Assembly (NCBI GenBank): GCA_900088475.1
Contig: FLMG01001239.1
Location: 8,990 to 39,307, forward strand
Direction of reading: 5' to 3'
DNA from: Hyphochytrium catenoides
Taxonomy: Eukaryota; Sar; Hyphochytriomycetes; Hyphochytriales; Hyphochytriaceae
DNA: 30,318 nucleotides
Part shown: positions 10,176 through 21,500 of the stretch, piece by piece
Position numbering within the stretch: the first letter of the stretch is position 1
How the letters are laid out: every line of letters begins with the position of its first letter
The notes under the pieces: model-generated
What the model saw: only the letters and a program-made list of their open reading frames with translations
The model's database searches: none
Told to the model about the DNA's origin: nothing
Position numbers and translations under genes: made by a program

Positions 10176-11211
10176 ATGGCACCGGCAGGGCTGCACGAGC
10201 AGACTCCCAGCATTTGGGCAGTCCTGAACTATATCTGGCCTCAGCTTATCTATGGTGGGATACTCCTCGTCCTTTATCGGCTCATTGTAAGAAAGCAGGG
10301 CGATGAGCAGGAGCCGAAGGTAAGCGTACGCTTATAGTTTATGGGGTTTGCACGTAAGGAAAATGATTGACGTCTCTTTCGAATGCTTCAGGGAGAGCGG
10401 CCTCGTCTCAGAGTAGATGACCTTCACAACCTCAGTAGCCTAGACAATGAAGAGGACGAAGAAAGTGAAGACGATGAGGAAGATGATCATAATGGCAAAG
10501 GTCAGTGATTTGTCAGATCTACCTGCCAAGTCTGGTTTGCTGCTGATATTAGTCTTCTTCAGCCTTGACAGTTCATGAGAAGGTTCAAGCATCAAATAGC
10601 TCTCCAACCTCAAGAGTAAGACAGCGGAAGACAGCCCATAAACCCACTCCTGGCCAACAAGCTGCTTCTCAACCGCAAACGAGCTCTGAGACAGCTGGTC
10701 TCCCAAATCCCTTAGAGCTGACACTTGATGAGGAAGAACTGGAACGGGCAACATGGGCAGAGATGCACAATGCGATGCTTGGGAAGTTTATTGAGAAGAA
10801 ACCAGACGCGGCTCCCTATCTGAGAAAGTGGAAGGATCCAAAGGTAACAGTCAGGATAGAGTTATTGTCCATTAAGCGTCAAATGAAGACGCTGGATGAA
10901 GAGACTAATTGGGACAAAAGAAAGAGAGAGAAATAAAGATAATAAAGTCAGGAAGAGGGAGAAAGACCAACGAGGAATAGAAGGAACACACAGCGGAACA
11001 TAAGCAGAGAAAAATAGGAGCGAGACATCTAGCTTCCTAGGGGAGAGAAGATCCGTGCTTGGTCTTGTTGCACTACCGATTCCTCTCATAATCTCCGCTT
11101 ATGCAGGATAAGGAGAAAGAGTTTGACGACGAGATGAAGGCAATTCTTGATGAGTATGAGACAATCGCTGCCGAGGACGCTATCGAGGATGAAGAAGAAG
11201 GCCAAGAGTAA
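10176..11211 (+). CDS. Acidic single-pass membrane protein of unknown family
   Basis: Four exons, 10176–10319, 10392–10500, 10563–10843 and 11107–11211, give 212 residues in consistent phase (0, 1, 0). One membrane helix lies at about residues 16–39 (NYIWPQLIYGGILLVLYRLI), followed by the basic VRKQ, so the short N-terminus probably faces the lumen or intermembrane space and the rest the cytosol. Residues about 60–83 are almost entirely Asp/Glu. A Ser/Gln/Pro-rich linker follows, then a helical block with LTLDEEELERATWAEMHNAM and YLRKWKDP. The last exon is acidic and helical, ending EDEEEGQE. The layout recalls small ER tail proteins with acidic cytosolic domains, such as selenoprotein S-like proteins, but no diagnostic motif supports that. 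Confidence 0.75.
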
Positions 11212-11283
11212 GGAAGACGCAGGGCAGTTCTGAAAGTGAGAATAGCAGCCCTCCGCTTTCGCAAGCACCCGGATCCCTAACTC

Positions 11284-12098
11284 ATGAGCAGCATAACTGT
11301 CTTCCGTCGGTCTGGTACGCAGTATACTCTATTAAGTCTTATTAGCCTGTACGAGGGTTCAGTCTCATGGAGAACCGTCTCCATTGTACCATATCATAAG
11401 GGATCCTAATTATACTCTGAACCTTGTCACAAAATTGTTTTATCAGCCCTGGTCGTCGTCGCCTCACAGAAGAGTCAATCGATCGCATGCACAGGGGACA
11501 CGTTCGCCGGTGCTTCAGCCACCTATTCGAGGAGAGGGAATGTGACGTGAATGACATGTGGCCGCCGCGTGAACAGACCCTAGTGAGTTTACTTACGGCT
11601 TCAGACAAGCCTCGTGGAATATGTGTCTCGCATCGCACCTGAGGCTTATACACCTTTCACCCAATACATATTCATTCAAGCATATCGCGCACCTGTATGT
11701 AGAGCAAGGAGCTTGGTAAGATGAAAGAGCACCGGTAATGAATTCAGCCCAAAACTACTGACACAGGCACCATGTACTAAGATGAGGCAAAACACAGAGG
11801 AGACCAAGTCACGAGTTCTGGAATGCCTCACGAAGGCAGTGGAGGACTGGGCTTGAGAATTCAGGATAGATGTAACCAAGAAGGGATGACAGGACAAACG
11901 CAGGATACCATTAATACCTTCTGCTCGGTGTACTTACGCGATTTTGTCCTGTCCATCTGTGCCAAAGTACGAGGAGGTCACAGTCACACGGGGTAAGTGC
12001 TCTACGACAGCTGCGGATACGCCAGCTTCATTTGGACTTCGCCTGAAGAGAATTTGGAGATAGACAAGGAAAGGCTAAGCTCTACAAGGAAAGGCTAA
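11284..12098 (+). CDS. Tentative multi-exon gene for a small protein of unknown family
   Basis: A phase-consistent chain is 11284–11321, 11447–11546, 11605–11715, 11767–11838, 11904–11992 and 12011–12098, about 165 residues. Segments with clear protein character are RRLTEESIDRMHRGHVRRCF, SLVEYVSRIAPEAYTPF, DTINTFCSVYLRDFVLSICA and SPEENLEIDKERLSSTRKG. Donors GTATAC, GTAAGA and GTAAGT are good; GTGAAT and GTGGAG are weak. The exon-2 donor could also be GTGAGT at 11583, leaving a 22-nt intron, and the last intron is 18 nt (or 33 nt with the next AG). Helix spacing in the last two exons loosely recalls histone-fold TFIID subunits (TAF13 type), too weak for a name. The locus may be one gene or two. 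Confidence 0.4.
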
Positions 12099-12103
12099 GC
12101 TCT
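12064..12103. repeat. Perfect 20-bp tandem duplication
   Basis: ACAAGGAAAGGCTAAGCTCT occurs twice head to tail with no mismatch. It overlaps the end of the tentative plus-strand gene, whose proposed TAA stop (12096–12098) lies inside the second copy, and it lies just beyond the 3' end of the convergent minus-strand gene. It is probably a recent slippage duplication. Confidence 0.9.
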
Positions 12104-12181
12104 CTTCCCTTGTCTAGGATTAACATATGATAGCCTTTGCGCGACAAGATGCAGCTCACAATTCCCTTCAATTGAGCCAAG

Positions 12182-14475
12182 TCAAGCAGTCCCACACCGC
12201 AAGGGCAAATTAAGACAACACATAGGCAGAATGTCATAAAGAGAAACATGCCGGTGCCTGTTGAAAGGCAAAAGGAAGCGGAGAGCCAGAGAGGGTCACA
12301 GAAAGCTCTTACCCTAAGCAATAGTAGAACCATAGGACTGAGGATATCACGCGCAAGATGAACATCTTGACGCTTCCCACACAGACAAAGACGAGGTCAG
12401 AATTGACGCCGTTCCAGCGCTAGAGGTACGTGAGACCACATTGTGATAAAAATGGAGGATAAGCCCAGATATATACATCAACATCATTCTGGGACCGTAC
12501 CGCTGTGAGGGTGAGCGTCAGGAAGCCCATCAGCGTCCAGGCGTACAAGCATAGACCAATCTTGTGTGTGAGCCACCACTCAAAGGAACGAAGCAAGGCT
12601 GCCAGGCTATAGAGCAACCGAGCAGGTTAGAGCCGGCCAGCTGGAACTATTGCCGGATCAGACTAAGAGCAAAAACATAGAACTTTTGGATCAGGCGAAC
12701 CTAGAATCCTTCCAATAGAGGCAGGGATAACAAAGGCATGAGAGGACCCGCGAGAAGCACTTACCATTCCGACACCTCGCTCTCAGAGTCACTATCTGAG
12801 TAGGAGAAGATGTGGAAGAATATTCGGAGCCGTAGGGGTAACTGTGTGAGCTAAAAGGATGCCAAAGTTAGAGAAGCTCAGCGATCAACAACCAAAACCT
12901 CTTACTTTCCCTCATTCGCACGTCTCTCAAAGGCATGCTATCACTTGCCTCCAACCTCTCCGCCTATATGAAGTAGCACCAAACCGAGTACTATCTTCTC
13001 TCGTTGAAAGCTACTCTTTACCTGCAAAAGATGATGGCCCATAATCCACGACAATAGACATAGGTTTGGCATCTCTGAGAGCTGCAAGAAGACAGGAGTG
13101 GGACAATGGCACTCAATGCCTCTTTGGCTTACAGCAGACAGGGAGGATAGAGAGAAAGAGGCTTACCTTCAGCTCTTTCGAATGGAGGAAATAGAGCGAG
13201 AATGCCCCCTATAAGCGAACGTTAGAAGGGATCGCAGCGTGAGAATGGACCATTCCCAGAGGTTAATGAACTATTACTTACGCTGAGGATGCTATATAGT
13301 GAGCCTGAGATCATCATTGAGGACAAGAAGTCCGCCGCTTCAAAGGGCATCCGCCGGAAGGTAGCTTCGACTTGAGTGTCCGCGTTGTTCCATGGCTGGT
13401 TGCGTTGCTGACTCACTGCCAAAGCATTGCATCGTTTAGATGAATCCATCAGTGTCGTCCAATATATACTTGCCCGTACCTCTCAGGTACCGTGACCCAG
13501 GAGTTGAGGGCGTCCTTCTCCGTTGTTCAGATTCTAGGCAAAGCGGGCTCAGTGCTGAGAATCCTTTTAGGCAGGACACGTTCAGCAAATATCTCAGACC
13601 TGAAATCGGATTAGGGACTCCAGACAGCGAGCTCGGCGAGGGCCCATCAGAACGGCGCCGGTGGGTCAGTGTTGACATAGTGCTCTTATGTATGACCTTC
13701 ACCTTCTAGCTCATTTTCCCTCGCCGCACGGTCTGGCCTTACTTGTTCCACAGGGCACTAGTACTCTTAGCAGGCTGTCAATGTCTGCCAACCGCTCTAC
13801 GAGTCCGCTTGATGGTGCGGCACAGAGCCCCACGTCAGTTCCATATGGCTGCAACTATCATGTTCTGTAAGCTCCCCACGCGGTATATAAGTTGGCAAGT
13901 AAACGCAATATCGTCTTTTAGAGACTGCACTTCCTTCCTTCTACTCTGCTCTCCCTAGATAGAGCGCTATATATCGCCACAGATAGAACTTGCGCTGCAG
14001 CACCGCGCAGCTGGGGCTTCCTCTTTCCGCGATCGTTATCGGGGAAGAACCCAGAAAGTGCAAGGTAAGATGGAGATCATCGGCGTTTCGCGATTATCAA
14101 TCACCCGCAAGAAAAAAAGCAGCCCGCCAAAAGAAATCAGAGCTTAAGTTTTAGAGGTTTGATTTTTGGGATGTGATAACTAAATAGCCTCAGTTTTGAC
14201 CCTTGACCCTACAATGAAAGCATTAACTCAAGTGGTTTGATTTCACTTACGTGATAACTGATTAAAAACTGTATCAGTGAGTTGTGGGGAGGACAAAGAT
14301 CTGCTGCTGATGCCGCAGCAGAAAGTTCCGCTGGCCTCTGATCTATCGCTTTGAAGCTCTGAAAGAGCGGCTCAGATTGCTGATGCAGCTCCGTTTCTCT
14401 GGCCATCGGTGCATTTGAGCATGGATCTGTCTGTCGTGAGCCATTCATTATTAGCGCATCATTGTTTTGGGGCAT
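12182..14475 (-). CDS. Ten-exon multi-pass membrane protein of unknown family
   Basis: Minus-strand exons are 14475–14251, 13848–13743, 13599–13480, 13415–13282, 13208–13167, 13081–13022, 12850–12765, 12606–12501, 12419–12313 and 12257–12182. They total 1062 nt (353 residues) with every phase matching and donors mostly GTAAG-type. The first 75 residues are polar and probably disordered. Hydrophobic helices follow around FLSSMMISGSLYSILSGAF, NLCLLSWIMGHHLL, IGLCLYAWTLMGFLTLTLTA and the segment ending ILRVISSVLWFYYCLG. A cytosolic-type acidic loop (SDSDSESEVSE) lies between the second and third. The final exon gives a Cys-rich tail (ILPMCCLNLPLRCGTA); the other frame there is hydrophobic but does not fit the splice phase. 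The helix pattern faintly recalls membrane-anchored RING proteins, yet no RING is seen. Gene reality is likely; function unknown. Confidence 0.7.
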
Positions 14476-14584
14476 GTTGTTGAGCCAGGATCATCTTCGT
14501 AGAGCTTCTAGAGTAAAGCAAATGTTCTCGAGTGTTACGTGAAGTCAGTATCGTTGGTCTCAGCGGACCGGAAAGAGTTAAAGG
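14476..14584. promoter_or_regulatory. 109-bp divergent promoter between the membrane protein and Na+/H+ exchanger
   Basis: The start codons of the minus-strand membrane protein (14475) and the plus-strand exchanger (14585) face away from each other with only 109 bp between them. Both 5' leaders and core promoters must fit here or overlap coding sequence, unless an untranslated first exon exists. No TATA box is obvious. Confidence 0.5.
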
Positions 14585-17500
14585 ATGAGATATTTAAGCT
14601 GGCCAAGTTGCCTCTTCTCGCTTGGATTGATCATCCTCCTTGGCTTCAGAACTCGGGTCGCTAGCAACCATGCCATCGTTGCTAGCAATGAGCGGGAGGA
14701 AGTGTCGAAGCTCAATGAGCTCAGACATGCGCTGCAACTTGCCTCGGTGGAACACTTAACGAGCTCATTAGATATGGACAGTCCCGAGGACGTTTGGGAA
14801 GACTTCTTCAAGTGAGCATTTCGCCCTCTCTCCGTCTTGCACTTTGTTCCTTGGAGACTAAGCTCTGCATACCCCTCAGTCGCCTCGCGCACGGCCGGAA
14901 TCAAGAAGAGGTCTGGTGTGAAGAGCTGAAAAATCAGTAAGTATTTTCACATTGCGGAGACACCTCTCCTCCAACTGCTTCTCTCCTCTTTGCGTCGTGT
15001 CGTGATCCTTCCTCTTAGCTGAGCTAAGATTTGGACTAATCGTAGAGAGGTAACCTAGTCCCTTTGAACTGATTATAGCTCACTTTCTACCGCTTGGATT
15101 CAGGTATCTGGGTATGTGCAAGGATCCCTTCATCCTTGTAAGCTTTTGCAAGGCGTTCAAGAACGCCTATGTCGTCCGCTGTAGCGTCAAGGCAAGAGAC
15201 ATCGCTTCGGTCAGTATGCATACGACGGGAAGATGCGGAGGTCTCCACAACGTCTGCTTAATACGTTTCCCTCGTGGCTTACTTCTTATAGGACTACAGC
15301 TTGCTTGCAACGGTTCTGGTCCTTGCAGGCTCCATCCTCGCCTGCGGCTGTGTCCACTACTTTGAGCTCAGGTTTCTCCCGCCCCCGGCAGCGATGATCC
15401 TGGCTGGTCTAGCCGTGGGTGGCCTCTTTGTAGTCTCGAAGCAGGAGTCACGCGTAATCTTTGACGAGGGCATATTCTTCAGAGTGTTCCTGCCCTTCAT
15501 CATTCTCCAAGGTGCCCCGCCTTCTTCTTACTTCTTAGTCATTTCTCACATCCTTCCGTTAGGCTAAGCTCTGTACGCTAGGGCTCACTTCGTTTCTCTA
15601 GCGTTCTCGGTCGTTCAGAGTTATTGACTCCTCAGTCTGGCAGTCTATGACCAACGCTAAAGGCCCTCTTATTATTCGTCGGCCCTTCTCCCAACTCTGT
15701 CGCATCCAGGCGGTCTGGAGGTTAACAAAGCTAGCTTGAGGAGTCAAATGATCCCCGTTATGCTCTTAGCTTTAGTTGGCACTGGGATATCTGCCCTTTG
15801 CACTGGGCTCATGGTGAGCAATTGAACTAACTCTTACCGCTTTGCTTATAGTCCGACAGTGTCCGTCGTTATTGTTCAAGGATTGTCTTCGTCTGTTGCC
15901 CCAAAATATCTATCACTGACGCTCGACATAGGTTTATGGTGCTGGCGTCGTACTTGGGGGCACTCTCCCACTAGCAGAGTCCCTGCTGTTTGGCGCACTT
16001 ATCTCTCCCACAGGTTGATACATCTTCGGGAAAGAAAGCCCGGTCCACTTACCGTTCCTGTCTTTCAATGCCTTTCTCGTTCCAGTCTTGCTCTTTCTGC
16101 TCTCTTCTCGTGTAAGGGCTTCCTCTTCCGTTGTCTGTGCTAGCTATTGCGTCATCCATCATTATCTGGACTGAGAGGAAAAATGGCTGTTCTAGACACG
16201 GTGGCCACAATGGCAATGTTCTCCGGTGTAGAGATAGACCAACACCTTTATACTCTGCTGTTTGGTGAGTCAACATTTAACGACGGCGTGGCGATTGTGC
16301 TCTATGAGTCCTTCATTCGCTTCATTGACCATAAGGTAAGAGCAGCAAGGGTTAAACAGAGGAAGGAGCCAAGAGCGTAAGAGCGACGGAACAACGTAGG
16401 AGCATCGAGGGTCAAGAAGAAGAAGGATGAAGGAAACGGAAGGGATGATGCCACGATTGGTACCTGATGGGATACAGTTTACAGTTCTCGAAAGAGAAAG
16501 AAGAAAAGACTGAAGAGAGAGAGAGAGAAAGAGGTTTTACAGGGCCTAGAGATGGAATGGTGCCCTCTTCGAACATAGATCAAGCTTTAGCTCTTACGCT
16601 GTCTGCGATATTTGTGGCTCCCTAACATTCCACAGGTGCATTGGGATGAGATCGGAGATGTGGCAGTTCACATCTGCTATGTACTCTTTGGGTCTGTTGC
16701 AGTTGGGCTCCTCGCGGGATATGGTAGCTCCCTCTTCTTCAGAAGAGTGGCCCGTCCTCTCTTCTCTTTCTCGCCGCCTTTCGAAACCCTGCTCCTTCTT
16801 CTCTGGGCTCTAGTGCCGTATTATCTCTGCGACCTCCTCCGATGGAGCGGGGTCATTGCTCTCATCGTTGAAGCTCTAGTCATGGATATCTGCACCTTTC
16901 CTCAACTGTCAGAGGAGAGCCAACGCCATGGGCGCTTCACAATCAAAGTGTTAGCGGAGCTTTTTGAAACCATTGTCTTCTCATACTTGGTACGTGTCGA
17001 CTGGTTGACTAGACAAAATGATAGATCACATTCTTACTTAGGGCTACGCGTAGCCACCAGCAGTGTCTCTAGCTTACTGTTTCTGATGGCTTCTGCCTCT
17101 TTCACACTCGCCCGAGCTTGCCATTGTGATATGTTGCCCAGATTCTGTCTCTCGATGCTCATACATTACTGACTCTCTGTGCGGATAGGGGCTATCCATG
17201 TTCACTTTGAGCCATAACTACCACTGGAGCGTCTACCTGGTCTTGACGTCACTTCTAGCAGTCAATCTGGGTCGTGCTCTGGCAGTTTTTCCGCTTTCTG
17301 CTGTCATCAACTGCATAACCAAGCTGGAGCTGGGCGAGGGAGGAACAAGAGAGGAGAGATTGCAGAGCTTCGTCACTGTCAAAAAGCAGGTGAGGTTGCT
17401 GAAGTAATAGCTTCGGCGAGGTGACTAGCTCAAGGATCCGTCGGCCCTGTTTCGTCACTCCTTTTTCTCTCCTTATCTTACGGCTGCTATGTCTCTGTAC

Positions 17501-18095
17501 AGTTTTTACTCTGGTTCTCAGGGTTCAGAGGAGCTGTGTCCTTTGCACTGGCAGTCAGAGTCCCAGTCTTCGACGAGGTAACCGGCCAGGGTTCCAAGTA
17601 TGCTGGTAGTGTCAGAGCGGTAGGTACTAGAGAACCATCTAATCGTCTTACCTCACGTTTTGACGCTCTCTCTTGTCGCTACACTCTCTTATCGCGCCCT
17701 TTCCCTTTTCTATCTCGCTGTCTCTTATATGCTCTCATAATATACCTGTCCTATGGATGCTGTCTTCTCTTTTTCATTTCTCAGGTTTCTGTCCCACTGA
17801 ACCTCTACGGGGCCTGGTTGTTGCTTTTGCGGAATTTCGTATATGGCATCTTGGCTTCGTGTCCTCTTGTAAAGGCACCGTTACTCTTCCTTAATGTCTC
17901 TGTGCACAGATAACGGCGGCAGTCATCATCTTCCAGCTATTTGTCTTTGGCTGCTACCTCAGCACCGTCCTGAGGGCGATGTACCCGCCTGCAGAGCCTA
18001 AGGAGGAGCTCAGCGCGCCGCTTTTAGGGGGCGAGGAGGACGAAGGCGTAGACTTAGAGGAAGTTCCTTCCCCCAATAGAGAAGAAGAGATCTAA
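14585..18095 (+). CDS. Cation/proton antiporter, Na+/H+ exchanger (NHE, CPA1) family
   Basis: Eleven exons (14585–14811, 14880–14936, 15104–15137, 15292–15511, 15710–15813, 15932–16013, 16196–16335, 16636–16989, 17189–17389, 17503–17619, 17910–18095) join in phase to 573 residues. A signal-like hydrophobic N-terminus and a polar lumenal or extracellular stretch precede about 12 membrane helices starting near residue 108. Family marks are LPPPAAMILAGL, FLPFIILQGGLEVNK, LLFGALISPTD (Asp242), FGESTFND (Asn270-Asp271, the ion-binding pair), the YLGLSMF-type motif split by an intron, and WFSGFRGAVSFALA (Arg482). It should exchange Na+ or K+ for H+ across the plasma or an endosomal membrane. The C-terminal tail is short and acidic, as in endomembrane forms. 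The motif after Asp242 is TVA where most members have PVA. Confidence 0.92.
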
Positions 18096-18332
18096 GGCGT
18101 TGTAGAAGAGAAAGGAAGACCCTTTTGATGATCAGGAGGTGCTGTCCTATCATCTTGCCGATTGTGTCTTACAACTATTTATGCAGCAATCTATGTACAA
18201 AACTATCAGTGATGCTACCCCTAGCGCTGTCTATGGATGTGTCACCTGTCTCCCTCTATCTATTGGTCATTCTCCTTCTGCCCTGTTCCTCCATCTCCTC
18301 GTCATAGTGCCTCTTTAGTCTACATTGCCTTA

Positions 18333-18412
18333 GACTCTCTCTCTCTCTTTCTGTCTCTCTCTTTTTCTGTCTCTCTCTCCTCTCTTTCTCTCTTTCCTTT
18401 TCGTTCCTTGCG
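18333..18412. repeat. Pyrimidine-rich CT microsatellite tract
   Basis: An almost pure C/T tract made of TCTCTC units with T-run and TG interruptions lies in the 405-bp gap between the convergent exchanger and deacetylase genes. Similar CT or GA tracts occur inside introns of both neighbours (near 16510, 19285 and 23845), so they are a feature of the local DNA rather than of one gene. Confidence 0.8.
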
Positions 18413-18500
18413 CTTTGCTTTTCTTCTTAGCTCCCACTTGTTTGGACAGATAAGCTTCGTAAGTCTCTCTAACATTTGGCGCTTCTAAGTGTCTTGTTGC

Positions 18501-21500
18501 TTATGACATTAAGGCAGCCACATGCTCTGCACAGCTGCGAGCTAAGCCTCCATATGCATATATGTAGTTAGGGTCCTCGCATGACAGCGGAAGAGAGAAA
18601 GGGACTTCTTCCTCTTCTTGAGACGCCAGCTTGTTCCGGGAGCTTTTCTTTTTTATCTTGGGCTTGTCCTTAGGAAGTAGACTGTATCCACCTTCAAGGA
18701 CAGACACTAAGCGGCCAAGAGAATGCCTAAAAAGGGAGAAAGGAGAGGCATTTGTAAGCGATCAGACAGTCCGAATGAGACAACGTAATGGGGGTATTGG
18801 CTCTGTAAGACCGGCGATAGTGAGAGGAAGGAAGATGAACATTCTCTCTCCCATTAAGATAACAGAGAGGCTCTTGGGGGAATCGAGAGGAGTTCTCTTA
18901 CTTGTCAGCCACTTCCTGCAGCTTTGTCGTCACCCAGGAGTAGTCCTCTTCCATGAGATAGTAGTAGAAATCGTCCGAGTGGCCATCGAAGCCCGCAGAG
19001 ATCAGGATAAGATCCTAAAGAGCGCAGTAATTAGAGAGGAAAAGAGAGAGAGAGAAAGAGCACATAAAAATAGCTATAGGAGGAGGTGGAAGTGAGAGTA
19101 GACGTCTGATCTGCCGGCTGCCCTTGTTTGAAAGACTGGTCGAAGGAGGCATTTTCCTATGCACTTACCGGAGCAAAGGCCTCAAGCTGAGGGAGCAAAT
19201 GGTTCTCTATCTTGGAGCGGAACTGAAACGATGCTCGTCGCTTAAGCCAAAATATAGAGGTTAGGCCCAGGTCAAATTAACTCTCTATCTCTCTTTCTCT
19301 CTCTCTTATCTCTCCTTCTTGCTCTCTGTTATTCTCCGTCACTGTGGGAGGTCTCACTACCTGGAATTCTTTCCTTTGGCCAGCTGACAACTTGGTTCTA
19401 GCAGCCACACTCTCAGCGCCCAGGGGCTCCAGTGGGATATTCAGTATTTTGAAGTCAGGGCCATGTTCTGACTCGCTCTCAGAACCACTGCAAGGGTAGA
19501 AGCCATCGCCATTGTAGAGATGAACGGAAGCGAACAGAACCTTCTCCCCCTAGCAAAGTAGCCAGAGTCAGTGACAACAGCAAGAGAGGGTGTGAGAGCA
19601 GCGAGAGAGGAGAGAAATAGAGAGAGGGAGACACCACAAGGGTCAGTACTCTTAGTACTCTTGAGCACTGTGTCAGCCCCATAGAACCCTTCATCCCCTC
19701 CCTTGTACATTCTTCTTCCTTTCTTTTGGCTTTCTCTCTCTCAGATCCGTCCTTGGTCTCCTACTCTCACTTAAGTTCGATTCTTGAGCTTTCTGCCATC
19801 ACTCAGCGAACTCGTACATCATCCTCATCCAGCCAAGGCTTGTATGACTCGTACTCCATGGGTGCCCAGCTGGCGGGAAGGGGCAATCTCTGCTTCCGTG
19901 GACGAAGGTTCCGGATGATCTCTTCCGTACCATTGCCGTGATGAATGTCGAAGTCCACAATAGCAATTCTGTCTATGACTGGGGTTTCCAAAGGGGCTCC
20001 GGCAGGCGTGTCGTAGTGACGACGATAGGTCACCTTAGCGTACGCTGCGGTGGCCACACAGCCAGGGAAAGAAGTGGTGTTGAGACAAGAGTTAGACGAT
20101 AGCCGTTTACGCTGCTTACACTTGACGTATCTCAAGGAAAGAGGAAGAGCTCGTTTTAAGTACGCTATAAGCACGAAGATTACGAGGACTAGGAGAGAGG
20201 AAGAGACGGGACAATAGGCAGTAATGGTATGCACTTCGGAACGACAGGTCGCTCAAGCCAGTAGATGGCACAGGGACATCTTACCGGCAGCAATGGCAAC
20301 ATTATTTAGCAGACAGAATCCTGAGCTGCACATCTCCGGTCGTTTAGAAAAGTTGCAAGCCGCTACAGCGCCCTTGGGACCGCTGAGAGAGAAGCTAGTG
20401 TCAGAGCAAGATACTCCAGGGATATTGACTGGCTTAGAGTTGGTCAAGCTATTGCCTTGCTAACAGAGACGCAGTCGCGCCAGTAAAAAGCGACGGCTAG
20501 AGAAGAGATAGATAGTGGACGAGACAGAGCTACATCGGGTAAGCTACCCTTGAGAATATCATTGTGGAAAAAGGGCCCCGGAACTCGTACAACCGAGAAG
20601 CAGCTAAGCACCTGTGATGTCCAGGAGGCCTCACAGCCACGAAGGCATTGCGATATTTTCCCTTAACCACGTGATCCACCGCAGTGCAGACTGCTCCTAC
20701 CGCTGTGAGAGCTGCATCAAAGGACTTCGAGGAGAGCATCGTGTCCAAATCCAAGCTGCCAGACGGAGGTAGGTCCAGGTCTGGGCATCTATCTCTTCCC
20801 TGTGTCACGAGTTAGAACATTTCTCTATCGACGCGAGGACCCTTCTAGCTGGTTCAGTCTATTTCCTTGTATTCCACTTCCTTTGATTAGGTGGTCTTTT
20901 CCCTCTCGTCAACATCACCAGCAGGCTATAAGCACAGGGACATCGCTATGGTCTAACCTTGTCTTCTTGAAGCGGAAGGCTTTGACAAAGCTTCTTGACG
21001 TGCTGTACATAGTCGTGGTCGTGCACGCGAAGGATGTCTCCGATAGTCGCCTTCCGGATCTCTGCTGCATCTAACCAGGCCAAATCTTGAAAGCGGCGGC
21101 TCCGCAGAATGCCGCCAGGCCCACAAAGAACGCCTAGTCTCCGCCGACTCTCTTGGTGGACGCCTGTGTGATGGTCTGTTTACCAAAAGCTTAGCTCATG
21201 AGAGGAGAAGGGACCACGAAGAAGATGCATAATAAGGCTACCGAGACACTCCTGCGGATAGACCAGCAGCGTTCTTCTCTTCTCCGTCCTCTGATATCCT
21301 ACTGGCTGGCAGGGAGGTCCCGATAGGTCTGTCAGGCTCTTAGGAACTGGAAAGGACTGAGAAGAGTCTTGCAACTGTTTTAGCTGAGCCGCCGTCTGGG
21401 AGGAAGGATCTGCCGCTGCTGAGGCCACAGATGCGCCGGGGAACTTAAAAGCTGCTGGCGTCAGAATGTTACTCTGTCGCTTAGTTGCAACGCGGACGGG

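Noticed and set aside
12258-12312. Non-canonical splice site before the last exon of the ten-exon membrane protein, to reach a longer hydrophobic frame
   Set aside because: The canonical GT–AG junction gives a short but valid C-terminus; the longer frame would need a GG donor or a shifted acceptor without other support.
13436-13709. Overlapping open frames on both strands (88–89 codons)
   Set aside because: The minus-strand part from 13599 to 13480 is explained as exon 3 of the membrane protein; the plus-strand frame is its shadow.
18333-18412. CT tract considered as a telomere-like or mobile-element end
   Set aside because: The unit is simple TC with irregular interruptions, has no terminal repeats, and similar tracts occur in introns nearby.
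18727-18901. Apparent one-base frameshift between the last two exons of the deacetylase
   Set aside because: It came from misreading the donor as AAG|GTAAGA. The sequence is GACAA|GTAAGA, which gives phase 2 and restores the frame with a canonical GT–AG intron.
18631-19095. 154-codon plus-strand frame inside the deacetylase gene
   Set aside because: It is antisense to the last deacetylase exons, whose catalytic motifs are unmistakable.
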